A DNA stretch of 64,000 nt from CAYNHF01 sp964397045 (lineage in GTDB: Bacteria; Actinomycetota; Acidimicrobiia; Spongiisociales; UBA5794), in the NCBI GenBank assembly GCA_964397045.1, contig CAYNHF010000027.1, forward strand, positions 1 to 64,000. Reading direction: 5' to 3'. A model generated the notes under the pieces. The model saw nothing but the letters and a program-made list of their open reading frames with translations. It did not search any database and had not been told where the DNA came from. A program made the translations under genes and the position numbers. Positions 44,036 through 52,432 of this stretch are shown here, piece by piece. Each line of letters starts with the position of its first letter. Position 1 is the stretch's first letter.

Positions 44036-44458
44036 ATGACTGAGCTACACAAAACGAAGCCCGATCGGAAAGAGCGAATGAGAGACGCGGAGGACTCATG
44101 GGAGGCGAGTTGGGACAACTGGTGGCGGAGCGACCGGGCGGACGCGGTGGGTTGGGCCGCGCTCTTCCTGTGGGGTGCCGTCGTCGTCCTCGCGACGTAC
44201 AGCGAATTCAGCGAAGACTTTGATTGGTGGGACGGCTGGGGCGTCTTCTTCGTCGGAGCTGGCGTGATCGTGCTGATCGAGGGTCTGGTCCGTCTGGGGA
44301 TGCCGCGCTATCGCTCGAAGTGGGCATGGTCGATGCTGTGGGGAACGATATTCCTCGCCCTTGGGCTCGGCGGATTGTTGAGCCCGGCCTGGTACGCACT
44401 GCCGCTGGTGGGGATCGCCGTTCTGATTCTGAAGGACGCCTTCGCTCGTTCTACCTGA
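44036..44458 (+). CDS. Membrane protein with four helices
   Basis: 140 residues: acidic/basic N-terminal 35 residues with WEASWDNWWRSDRAD, then four hydrophobic segments (VGWAALFLWGAVVVLATY; WGVFFVGAGVIVLIEGLV; WSMLWGTIFLALGLGGLL; WYALPLVGIAVLIL). GGAGG precedes the ATG. Its TGA overlaps the ATG of the next gene (TGATG), so the two are probably co-translated. No specific family recognised. Confidence 0.65.
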   Translation: MTELHKTKPDRKERMRDAEDSWEASWDNWWRSDRADAVGWAALFLWGAVVVLATYSEFSEDFDWWDGWGVFFVGAGVIVLIEGLVRLGMPRYRSKWAWSMLWGTIFLALGLGGLLSPAWYALPLVGIAVLILKDAFARST

Positions 44459-45735
44459 TGGACACCGGCTACGGCGGCCTCCCGTCCGCCCGGACGCCGG
44501 GGGCCGCGCCGACGCAGACAAGAACCTACGCGACGGCGACATCGCCTGCCGGGTCTCCGGGCACGGTGATCATCGGTGCCGGGATCGCCGGTTTGGCGTG
44601 CGCTCGTCGTCTGCACAAGGCAGGGCACCCTTTCCTCGTGATCAGTGAGAACATTGGTGGCAGGATCTGCCGATCGCGAGACGGACGGGTGAACCTCGGT
44701 GCCTACTACGTTCGAGCCGATTACGACCATGTGAATCAGTTCGTGAGACTTGGCCGCAGGATCAACACGCTCCGTACCCTGCGTCACGACCGCGACGGCG
44801 CATATACCTTCTTGGACCGTCGGGTGCTCTTCCACGTGCCTCAAGCGATGCGCTTCCTGACGATGCTCCTTACCTTTCGGCGCCACTACGAAGTGCTCAA
44901 GAGCAACTGCCTGATCATGTCGCAGGCCGAAGCGATCAGGTCCGATCCCTACCTGTATGATCTCTACCGGCAGCCGGCAGTCGAGTTCATTCGACAGAAC
45001 CGCTTGAAGGATATTGCCCGTCACTACCTGACGCCGAGTTTGCATGGCACCGCCTTCTCGCCTCCGGAGGAATTGAGTGCCTTCATTCTCCTCCTCACTG
45101 CGCTTCCGTTCCTGGTTCCGATCTACGAGTTCACCTTCCGGCTCGACGCCATGGTCGATGGCTTCTCCCATGCGCTGATGAGGGACTCGGTCGCTTCAAT
45201 CACACAGCACGACGTCGGCTACCGAATCAACACACAATCCAGCGGCAGCCTTGTCGCAGATCGTGTCGTGGTGGCAACTCCTCCGCATGTGTCACAACGT
45301 CTACTCGGGTTGCCCGACATCAAGGGGCCGGCGTGTGCTCACATGTTTGAGCTCGTCGGATCACTTCGTGAGCCGTTCAGCCGAGCCGATATCAACCTCT
45401 TCTCGGGCAGCGACCCCACCCTCGCTATCGCTCGCCAGCCAGACTCCTCGATTCTGTTCTGTTCGCGTGAACTGGCTCCGGATTTGGATCGATACCTCAC
45501 GTCGTGGGAAGTCATTGAGCACAAGCCCTGGAGTCCCGCCTTCCGTCTGAAGGGGCACGCTCTGCTCGAATGCCGACTGACGCCCGACTTGTATCTGATT
45601 GGTGACCACAACATCTGCGGCCTTGAGGACGCGTACCTCACCGGCCTGTTTGCCGCCCGCCAAATCGTCCGGAGTACCGAGGCATCCATGGCTGAAATTC
45701 GAGGCTCTTTGCAGGGTGCTGCGTTGGGCCCCTAA
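44458..45735 (+). CDS. FAD-dependent amine-oxidase-fold oxidoreductase
   Basis: 425 residues. Dinucleotide motif VIIGAGIAGLACARR (37-51), GGRICRSRDGRVNLGAYYVR for the second FAD contact, and a C-terminal LIGDHNICGLEDAYLTGLFA that closes the FAD site. The middle LDAMVDGFSHALMRD is typical of the protoporphyrinogen oxidase/phytoene desaturase/monoamine oxidase group. Substrate unknown; a membrane-associated desaturase or amine oxidase is likely. ATG at 44458 overlaps the membrane-protein stop; the longer frame to 44224 lies within that gene. Confidence 0.8.
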   Translation: MDTGYGGLPSARTPGAAPTQTRTYATATSPAGSPGTVIIGAGIAGLACARRLHKAGHPFLVISENIGGRICRSRDGRVNLGAYYVRADYDHVNQFVRLGRRINTLRTLRHDRDGAYTFLDRRVLFHVPQAMRFLTMLLTFRRHYEVLKSNCLIMSQAEAIRSDPYLYDLYRQPAVEFIRQNRLKDIARHYLTPSLHGTAFSPPEELSAFILLLTALPFLVPIYEFTFRLDAMVDGFSHALMRDSVASITQHDVGYRINTQSSGSLVADRVVVATPPHVSQRLLGLPDIKGPACAHMFELVGSLREPFSRADINLFSGSDPTLAIARQPDSSILFCSRELAPDLDRYLTSWEVIEHKPWSPAFRLKGHALLECRLTPDLYLIGDHNICGLEDAYLTGLFAARQIVRSTEASMAEIRGSLQGAALGP

Positions 45736-45785
45736 TCGTCACACGGGCTGCATGTGCAGATCTGATAGGCGTCGATATCGAGTTG

Positions 45786-46389
45786 CTACCGGGGGAACGT
45801 AACCTCGTCGAGCGTCGTGCCCCAGAAGCAGCCGGGCTTACCGTAGTCGAGGAAGACCTGAACGGTGTAGCTGCCAGAGGGCCATGTCACGGTTGCCGCT
45901 CCCGACTCATCGAGAACCGTCTCCGCCACGTTTACGTCTCCCGAGAGAAGCCGAACGGAATCTGGGATCTCGACCCCCACCGGAGCTGTCTTCGACGTCT
46001 GTGGTGTCTTCGCCGCCGACGGTTGTGGTGATCCCCTCGAGGTGCTTCTCGCAGGGGGCCATGATTGCTTCGAAACCTGCCATGGCCTCTTCAGGATCCT
46101 CACCCTCGGATTCGAACGTGAGATTGATGGGCGGGAGTTGGACGTTGCCATCTGCATCGATGGTTGGATCGTCGATCTCGATGCCCTGGTCCCGGAGGCA
46201 CTGGGTGAACGCGAGCATGGCAGCTTCGGTGTCTGTCACCGGATCGGCATCCGCGGTGCCGGCGTCCTCAGACGTGCTCGCCGACTCCGGTTCGAGGCTG
46301 GCGATCTGTGGCGTTGCGCCCTCCCTTGAGCATGCCGCCGCCAGGAGGGCTAGAACGAGGACAAAACTGAACAGAGAGGTAGAGCGCAT
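45786..46389 (-). pseudogene. Secreted lipoprotein gene with an apparent frameshift
   Basis: Frame A begins MRSTSLFSFVLVLALLAAAC (lipobox) and reads sensibly through AAMLAFTQCLRDQGIEIDDP to about 45980, then degrades into an Arg-rich tail and stops at 45907. From the same point, frame B reads VEIPDSVRLLSGDVNVAETV and GCFWGTTLDEVTFPR to 45786 with normal codon use. The switch falls in a run of five G (minus strand) near 45978. Removing one G joins the two halves. Either a real frameshift or a sequencing error. The DGNVQLPP and CLRDQG pattern is common in actinobacterial lipoproteins of unknown function. Confidence 0.6.
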
Positions 46390-46528
46390 CGGAGATGAGA
46401 TTACGGCACTTCCCTAAGTGTTTGGTGAGGCAAGACTGAGGAATAGCTGGGAAACGGGAGAGCCGCATCAGCGGCGTGAAGCTCCGCCGAGACGCCCGAC
46501 AAACCGGTGGTCGGCCATCTCGCGAGGC

Positions 46529-47254
46529 TCAATCCTCGTCCTCGTCCTTGTCGTCGTGTTCGCGGTCGTCCCGATCCCCCAGATGTTCATCTCCAAAGGT
46601 GGTGCGGAGACCGGCGATGAGTTCGGTGCGTTCGGCATCAGTCAGGCTTGCCTCGCGGTTGAGGCCGAATGCCGTGTAGTAGCGGGGCGGCATCTCACCA
46701 TCGATCACGGTTTCGGCCGACTCATCGCCTTCGCTGTCGCCACGGTCCCACTCGGAGTAGTTGACCTCCGACCGACCATCGTCGACGTGCATCTCGACCG
46801 CCCATGAGAATGGCGCCACGGACGCATACCACGGGTAGTCCACTTCGTTGCTGTGACAGGCGAAGCAAGCGCGAGCCGTCAGCTCTCGCGTCACCGGCGT
46901 GTCCCATGGCGGTTCGGCCGCGATCGAGGGATTCGAGTGCGCCCGCCCGTAGGGGATCACCTGGGAGACCAGAACCACAACGACAAACCCGATCACGACA
47001 CTTCCAACGGCACGCCACGGGGCATCCGGTCCTGTCGACGCCGACCGGGGCAGCCATCGGTATGCGATCGCAGCCACCGCGGCGGTCGCGAGGAGCATCA
47101 CCAGCGGGACCGCCACCGGCATCCCGATGCCCGGGCCAAGCGCAAGGACGAACAGGACCGCGAGAAGGATGACCACGACAACTATTCCAACGTAATGACG
47201 CCTGAAGGGAGGCACCGCGGTACTCCTGATCTGAGGGTGACGGCTCATCATCAC
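46529..47254 (-). CDS. Haem-binding-domain membrane protein
   Basis: 241 residues: three hydrophobic helices in the first 105 residues, then an outward haem_bd-type domain with CFACHSNEVDYPWYASVAPF (Cys130, Cys133, His134: a c-type haem CxxCH) and a GEMPPRYY segment that may give the distal ligand, ending in an acidic tail. Similar domains occur in cytochrome-like proteins that sense or carry haem. GTG at 47254 and two ATGs follow in a row; the exact start is not decided. Confidence 0.75.
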   Translation of the reverse strand: MMMSRHPQIRSTAVPPFRRHYVGIVVVVILLAVLFVLALGPGIGMPVAVPLVMLLATAAVAAIAYRWLPRSASTGPDAPWRAVGSVVIGFVVVVLVSQVIPYGRAHSNPSIAAEPPWDTPVTRELTARACFACHSNEVDYPWYASVAPFSWAVEMHVDDGRSEVNYSEWDRGDSEGDESAETVIDGEMPPRYYTAFGLNREASLTDAERTELIAGLRTTFGDEHLGDRDDREHDDKDEDED

Positions 47255-47299
47255 GAAGACGCCGGCCCCGCGTCAGGGGCTGACGGCACTACCTGCAGT

Positions 47300-47785
47300 T
47301 CAAGAGCCCGAGGTGGCGTATTCGAGGGCCGCCGCGAGATCGAGGTCGCGGCCTGCGTTGAACGCTGCTTCGAGGAGCGGAGGCAGGTTGGCGTACGAAT
47401 CCTCTGAGAAGAATTCGGGACGCGTCGGATCGTCCGAGTCGACAAGTCCGGTCCCGGTCTCTCCTCGCAGCCGCTTGGTGGCTCCCGCCAGCCGCATCGC
47501 TCTCACGTCGTCACCGCGCTCGTGTGCCAGCTGCGCGAAGCCTCCGAGGTAGAGGACGAGCCCCGATGTGTCACCTGCCTCCAGGAACCTGCCGAGCCCT
47601 GCCCTGAGGTTGTCCGCTGACCGGTCCAGCTCTCCGAGTGTGATGAGGTTCCCTGCAAGCACGAACTCGGCCCACCCGTAGTCGAACGTGTCCTCGGCCG
47701 GATCGAAGTACTCGAGGCTTCGCTCGCAGCTGACGACGGCATCTGCGGTACTCCCCTCATGCGGCTGCTCACGATAGAGAGCGCG
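47300..47785 (-). pseudogene. 3' remnant of a TPR-containing regulator
   Basis: The open frame from 47785 has no start codon near its beginning and opens with an in-frame stop just upstream. It reads as helical TPR-like repeats: AVVSCERSLEYFDPAEDTFD, AEFVLAGNLITLGELDRSAD, LYLGGFAQLAHERGDDVRAM and a terminal LPPLLEAAFNAGRDL. This matches the C-terminal tail of large ATPase or adenylate-cyclase-type regulators with TPR arrays. The rest of the gene is missing; a methyltransferase gene lies where it should continue. Confidence 0.55.
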
Positions 47786-47805
47786 TCAGCCCATCGTCGG
47801 GAGAC

Positions 47806-48615
47806 TCATGCCGCAGGATCAGGTCTCTCTGCCGAAAGGAGCAGGCGGCGAATCAGGCCGCTTTTACCGCTCTGCAGCGTGCGGTTGCGGCGAGCCTGGC
47901 GTTCGGCAAACTCGGTGGCGCCGATGAGGTCCTGCAATGCGGCGGCTTCCTCGTTCCAGGTGTCGATCCAGCTCTCGAGTGTGGCGAGATAGGCGGCGGT
48001 TACGTCTGCGGCAAAGATGTGTTCGAAACCCGCCTGTTCGAGCAGTGCCGGATACCCGGGCCCGGCATCAACGTGACCCACCTCGAGCGCACGCTGTTGC
48101 TGTTTCGCATCGAGGCCTTCTGCCATGGTGATAACGAAGAAAGCAATCCGGCCGCCGGGCTTCAGGACTCGATTGCACGCTCTCAGCACGGAGAGCTTGT
48201 CTTCCAGTCAACAGAAGACGTCGGAACACGTCGCGGCGTCGAACGTCTCGTTTCGAATCGGGAGGTCGGTGCCAGAGGCGCCAATTGCCCCACCATCAAC
48301 TGCTTCCCGCTGCAGCCGGTTGGCGGCGACTCGCAGGCCTTCGATGGTCATGTCGGTGAGGACTACGCGGCATCCGGTGGTGCCGGCCAGGTGAACCCCC
48401 GGCCAGCCAGCACCGCTGCCGATGTCGAGCAGCAGGCTCTCCGGCTCGATGTGAAGCCGGTGGGCTAGCTCGTCCGCTTGCGCCATGGTCGTGTAGCTGT
48501 TGGCCCCGAACCCGGATCCGATGACCCGGCGCTCGATGCGCTGCATGACGTCGCTTTCGATGATCCGGTATCGCTCATCGAAATCGACCGTTCTGTCGTT
48601 GAATTCGATCGTCAT
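47806..48615 (-). pseudogene. SAM-dependent methyltransferase interrupted by one in-frame TGA
   Basis: Frame reads as one class I methyltransferase of about 269 codons: motif I LLLDIGSGAGWPGVHLAG, LTDMT, motif II region FDAATCSDVFC, then TGA at 48210-48208, then LEDKLSVLRACNRVLKPGGR (motif III) in the same frame. Both sides have normal codon use and no frameshift is needed. Either a nonsense mutation or a selenocysteine codon. A 6-bp hairpin (GCTCTC, CGTGCT loop, GAGAGC) begins 11 bases after the TGA. ATG at 48615 is preferred to 48654. Confidence 0.65.
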
Positions 48616-48654
48616 CTCGTTCGCAACCTTCGCGCCGCGCCGGAGCAACGTCAA

Positions 48655-48985
48655 TCCGTCGAGCGTGACGAGAGGCGCCGGCTACTGCGGGGGGAGGGCG
48701 CTGGCAAATGCGACGCCCTCGTCCACCCAGGCGGCGAAGGTTCTCTTGCTCCGTTGGGAACGCGAACCCACTGAGCAAGACGAAACCGGGGCGGTCCCGG
48801 GCTGACCACGTGTCGGAGGGCAGCCCACGCCACCCTCGTACGCCCATCGGTCGGAACCGACAGGCGAGCCTGATGACCTGACACTGTCGAACGTCCTGTG
48901 ACAGAACGGCCGGCACGGCTGCAACGTATTGTGCCGCCCCATCGCGGGGCGGCACAATGTCCGTCGGTTTGGTTGCGGGGCGTCG
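48655..48985. other. Intergenic stretch without a gene
   Basis: Between the broken methyltransferase and the Asp/Ser-rich protein gene. Open frames here on both strands are Arg/Pro-rich and have no recognisable sequence. The minus-strand piece near 48680-48760 could be a decayed fragment, but I cannot identify it. The only clear structure is the long hairpin at 48928-48958. Confidence 0.6.
48928..48958 (-). terminator. Strong hairpin downstream of the Asp/Ser-rich gene
   Basis: A perfect 13-bp inverted repeat (ATTGTGCCGCCCC and GGGGCGGCACAAT) with a five-base loop, 27 bases after the stop of the minus-strand gene at 48986. No T tract follows, so it may act as a GC-rich actinobacterial-type terminator or a 3'-end stabiliser. 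Confidence 0.7.
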
Positions 48986-49483
48986 TCAGTCGCCTTCGCT
49001 GGCGTCGGTGCTGTCCGAGCTGTCGTCTGGCGAGTCCACGCTCTCCTCGTCCTCGTCGGCGCTGTCGTCTGGCGAGTCCACGCTCTCTTCCGGGGACTCG
49101 GCGCTGTCCGGCGAGTCGACGCTGTCATCGCTTGCGACCGAATCGGTGCTGTCCACCGTGTCCGGCGAATCTGGTGAGTCTGGTGAGGCGAAGCTCTCGA
49201 TGGAGTCTTCGATCGAAGCCTCGTCATCGTCTCCTGGTTCGGCGGTTGCGTCGTCATCGAAGGGTGAAGAGAGTGAATCGGTTGCGTCCTCGACGACGAA
49301 GATGGTTTCGTCGAGATCGAGCGTCGTTGACGTGGTGATCTGCTGGATCGGGACGATGTCATCGAGTAGAACGTCCGGGCTATTGGTGCCGGCGTCAGAG
49401 GCGACCGCGGTTGCCCCGCCTGCCACGACGAGACTGACGCCCGCGGCACCGCCCACAACTCTCCATTTTCGACTCGGGTCCAT
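48986..49483 (-). CDS. Secreted Asp/Ser-rich low-complexity protein
   Basis: 165 residues. Start ATG at 49483 follows GGAGGAG. N-terminal signal segment (VVGGAAGVSLVVAGGATAVA), a short ordered part to about 60 (LLDDIVPIQQITTSTTLDLD), then about 100 residues of Asp, Ser, Glu and Pro with repeats of DSPD, SVDSPDDSADEDEE and SVDSPDDS. Highly acidic and probably disordered; might bind cations or act as a cell-surface spacer. No family known to me. Confidence 0.72.
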   Translation of the reverse strand: MDPSRKWRVVGGAAGVSLVVAGGATAVASDAGTNSPDVLLDDIVPIQQITTSTTLDLDETIFVVEDATDSLSSPFDDDATAEPGDDDEASIEDSIESFASPDSPDSPDTVDSTDSVASDDSVDSPDSAESPEESVDSPDDSADEDEESVDSPDDSSDSTDASEGD

Positions 49484-49617
49484 TGAATTCTCCTCCGTCT
49501 GCCTTGTGTCTCTTGATCCCAATCTGGTCGGGCTGTGGTTAACGCATCGCTAAGCCACCAACAACCAGAGGATGCAGCTGCTGCCAGCATATGTGGCCGA
49601 TCGGCCACTGTCAGTGA

Positions 49618-50826
49618 CTATTCTGCGGTTGTAGCCGAGTCGACCCACCGTTCGGCCAGCGTGATACGCCGCTCGGTCGCTGTCCGCCAGCTCGGTTCCT
49701 GGACACGAAACGGTCCGGTAGCGAATCCCAGAATTGCTGCCGCAGTTCGCAACCGGAGATCGTGCGGGTCGACCGTTTCGTCGAATGCCGAGATCAGCGA
49801 AGCACCGTACCGATCGATGTTGTGACCGGCCTTGGATGCCAGGGCCAGCGAGGCAAGGTGCCCCAGCATCATCGCCAAGTCGTTGGCCCGTTCCCCACGG
49901 CCCGCCGTGTCGATATCGATGAGACCCGCCACGGTGGCGTCGCGTCCCAGGACCTGCGACGAGTGGAAGTCGCCGTGCACCGGGACCAGAGGCGTCCGTT
50001 CGACGTCCGAAACAGCAGCGGCGACGGCGTCGATCCGAGCTGAAAGATCGGGGACGACAGCCTTGAGAAGCCTGGCATGCGAAGCGGCCCGTTGGGAAGG
50101 GCCCTTCACGGTGCTGCCGAGGCGGGGCGGGATGGCATCGAGCAAGGCGAGGAGCTGGTCGCCGGTCGGCAGTCGCCGTTTCCCCGCCTCCAGTGACTTA
50201 CGTATGGTCTGACCCGGCAGACTCTGGAGTGCCACCAGGCCCTGGTCCGCCGACCAGCCGAAGCTATATGGCACCGGCAGGTGGGTGGCCATGGCGGTGT
50301 GCTTCTCCTGCAGAGCAGCAATTCGATTGGGCCGGAGCACCTTCAGATAGATGCGAGCGACTGGTGTGACGACTTCGATGACCGCTCTCCTCCCCGGGCG
50401 ATACGCTCTCCGCCGCAGGCGCACCGCGGTCGCCGGTGCTCCGAGCTGCTCGAGGAGGCCCAGCACCCGGGTTGGGTCCGCCGCGACCTCGAGCCCCGGC
50501 AGCGCCGGGTCATGCGGGTAGCGCCAGAGTGCGATTTCAATCCCGTCTGCGACCAATCTGAACGCACTGCCGGGTGCTTCGCGTCCGGACGCGGCCACGA
50601 TGGTCTCCCGGGTCGGGCTATCGCCGGGTCGCTCGATCCTGGCTGAGAACTGCGCCACGACCGATATCCCCGGCACGTACCGAATCTGGGCCAGACGCGC
50701 ATCGAGTATGCCCGCTTCGGGACCAATGGCTGTCTCGAGCAGGTCTTCCGCCTCGGCTCCTGTCAGCACGGCGAGGGCGGGCAGACCGGGATCATGCAGT
50801 GGTTGGCTCGATGACATGGTGGACAT
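49618..50826 (-). CDS. Aminoglycoside phosphotransferase-fold kinase
   Basis: 402 residues. The APH/choline-kinase C-lobe is clear: VPVHGDFHSSQVLGRDATVA (catalytic loop with Asp) and GLIDIDTAGRGERANDLAMM (metal-binding Asp). The N-lobe region includes RRAVIEVVTPVARIYLKVLR, likely with the ATP-binding Lys. Such kinases in actinobacteria include maltokinases, homoserine and choline kinases, and antibiotic kinases; no specific substrate can be given. It is divergent from the sigR operon. Confidence 0.75.
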   Translation of the reverse strand: MSTMSSSQPLHDPGLPALAVLTGAEAEDLLETAIGPEAGILDARLAQIRYVPGISVVAQFSARIERPGDSPTRETIVAASGREAPGSAFRLVADGIEIALWRYPHDPALPGLEVAADPTRVLGLLEQLGAPATAVRLRRRAYRPGRRAVIEVVTPVARIYLKVLRPNRIAALQEKHTAMATHLPVPYSFGWSADQGLVALQSLPGQTIRKSLEAGKRRLPTGDQLLALLDAIPPRLGSTVKGPSQRAASHARLLKAVVPDLSARIDAVAAAVSDVERTPLVPVHGDFHSSQVLGRDATVAGLIDIDTAGRGERANDLAMMLGHLASLALASKAGHNIDRYGASLISAFDETVDPHDLRLRTAAAILGFATGPFRVQEPSWRTATERRITLAERWVDSATTAE

Positions 50827-50951
50827 TGTGGCAGCGCCCGGCGGGGTGTCCTCGTGTAGTCACCGCGGCCGGACAGCAACATCCTCTCCCGTCGGGATGC
50901 CCGTTAGGCTGGTCGCCTACCGAGGATTCATCGAACCCGGAGGCGCCGGGT

Positions 50952-51515
50952 ATGGCCGACCAAGCTGACTTCGAGCGCGATGCGATGCAGTTCGCACCGC
51001 AGCTCTACTCCGCGGCGCTGCGGATGACCCGGAATCCGGCGGATGCGGAGGACGTGGTGCAGGAGACGTACCTGAAGGCCTACCGCGCCTACGGCACCTT
51101 CGAGGCAGGCACCAACCTCAAGGCCTGGTTGTATCGGATCCTCACCAACACCTACATCAACAAGTACCGCAAGCAGCAGCGTCGCCCTTCTGAGGTGGAA
51201 CTCGGAGAGCTGCAGGACCTTTACCTCTTCAAGCGCCTCGGAGAGCCCTCGGGTGCATCGATGAGTGCCGAGGAAACGGTGCTCGACGAAATCGTCGATG
51301 TGGACGTGAAACAGGCGCTCGAGTCGCTTCCCGAGCACTTCCGGATGCCCGTCCTGCTCGCCGACGTCGAGGGATTCTCGTACAAGGAGATTGCCGAGAT
51401 TCTGGACATTCCGATAGGCACGGTGATGTCGAGGCTGCATCGTGGAAGAAAAGCGCTCCAAAAGAAGTTGTGGAACTTGGCAGAGGAACGCGGGTTGACA
51501 GGACAGACGCAATGA
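50952..51515 (+). CDS. sigR: SigR-like ECF sigma factor (redox response)
   Basis: 187 residues. Region 2: FAPQLYSAALRMTRNPADAE and TYLKAYRAYGTFEAGTNLKA with WLYRILTNTYINKYRK; region 4: ALESLPEHFRMPVLLADVEG and EIAEILDIPIGTVMSRLHRG. This is the ECF12/SigR-SigH type that controls thiol-oxidative stress in actinobacteria. The overlapping next gene encodes its zinc anti-sigma factor. ATG at 50952 (ADQADFERDA) begins the conserved part. Confidence 0.9.
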   Translation: MADQADFERDAMQFAPQLYSAALRMTRNPADAEDVVQETYLKAYRAYGTFEAGTNLKAWLYRILTNTYINKYRKQQRRPSEVELGELQDLYLFKRLGEPSGASMSAEETVLDEIVDVDVKQALESLPEHFRMPVLLADVEGFSYKEIAEILDIPIGTVMSRLHRGRKALQKKLWNLAEERGLTGQTQ

Positions 51516-51766
51516 GCACCAACGGGTGTGGTCACGCCATCGAGTACATCTACAACTACCTCGACGAGGAGATCACGTGGACCCGTCGGATGCGGGTCAG
51601 GTGGCACCTGCGCAGTTGTGATCACTGTTGTGACGCCTACGAATTCGAGACCCAGCTCAAGGCCGTGGTGCGGTCCAAAGGCCACGACGAGCCTCCGCCG
51701 GAACTGGTCAACCGTCTCCGGACGTTGATAGAGGAACAACGGGGTCAACAGCAGCCCGAAAACTGA
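51512..51766 (+). CDS. rsrA: RsrA-like zinc-binding anti-sigma factor
   Basis: 84 residues with the ZAS signature His32-x3-Cys36-x2-Cys39 in WHLRSCDHCC, plus a Cys near the start (Cys6) and the helix EYIYNYLDEEITW. Oxidation releases zinc and frees SigR. ATGA overlap with the sigma gene. The extra Cys40 gives a CC pair beside the ligand. Family known as mycothiol-system anti-sigma factor; the mycothiol link is an inference from family. Confidence 0.92.
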   Translation: MSTNGCGHAIEYIYNYLDEEITWTRRMRVRWHLRSCDHCCDAYEFETQLKAVVRSKGHDEPPPELVNRLRTLIEEQRGQQQPEN

Positions 51767-51801
51767 GCGGCTTGGTGAGCCGCGAGAGGACGTGATGTCC
51801 A

Positions 51802-51996
51802 ATGGCTGAAAATGTTCTGAAAGGTAAGCGGACCCTCGGCTCGAGCCGGGCTCCCAAACAAATCGAAGCCACCAGGGTGTGTGCCCACTCCGGTTGCGAC
51901 ACCACGCTGTCGCGATACAACAAACGCGACCACTGCTACGCACACGCTCCCACTCGGTTCCCTCGACTTCGAGGCAGGGTCATTCCGGAGGCGTAG
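51802..51996 (+). CDS. Small Cys/His protein of the sigR neighbourhood
   Basis: 64 residues with CAHSGCDTTLSRYNKRDHCY followed by AH: two CxxxxC/CxxH-like pairs that could bind zinc, and a basic N-terminus. Similar short proteins are often found next to sigR/rsrA in actinobacteria. Start ATG at 51802 lies 35 bases after the rsrA stop. Function unknown; a redox-sensitive zinc protein is plausible. Confidence 0.68.
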   Translation: MAENVLKGKRTLGSSRAPKQIEATRVCAHSGCDTTLSRYNKRDHCYAHAPTRFPRLRGRVIPEA

Positions 51997-52059
51997 GTCG
52001 AGGTATCGGCCGTCGGGTGACTCGCACCGTGTCGGATGCGCCTCTAGGCTTCCGGCCCG

Positions 52060-52374
52060 ATGAAGACGCTGCGGGCCTTTGCCCTCCTCACCTTGCTGGC
52101 ACTGGGGTTCACCGGTGCCATGGGTACGGCGCTGGCCACCGATGAGGCTCCGTCAACCACCGCCGCCGAGGCCGAGGCAGCGGATCCCGACGCTCCGCTG
52201 GACCCGAATGCGCCGCCGGTTGTCGTCGAAGACACGATCCCTGAACTCGACGAAGAGCCGTGGACCGCACGGTTCCTGGCACCCGCGACCGCCGTGCTCG
52301 GTATTGTCATCTTCGTCATCGTCGTCGTGTACTACTTCGCCCGTATCCGCGGTCGCTATGAGGTAGTCGGCTGA
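52060..52374 (+). CDS. Small secreted protein with C-terminal membrane helix
   Basis: 104 residues: signal peptide (LRAFALLTLLALGFTGAMG), an acidic Pro/Ala-rich middle (PDAPLDPNAPPVVVEDTIPE), then one membrane helix (VLGIVIFVIVVVYYFARI) and a short basic tail. Topology would leave the middle outside the cell. No family assignment. Confidence 0.6.
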   Translation: MKTLRAFALLTLLALGFTGAMGTALATDEAPSTTAAEAEAADPDAPLDPNAPPVVVEDTIPELDEEPWTARFLAPATAVLGIVIFVIVVVYYFARIRGRYEVVG

Positions 52375-52432
52375 CGGCCCGGTACCGCATGCTCGGCCGG
52401 TTGGTGCCTCTTGTCGTAGTACCTTGACGCTG

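Noticed and set aside
51767..51783. 6-bp hairpin after the rsrA stop
   Set aside because: Short stem and no T tract; too weak to call a terminator.
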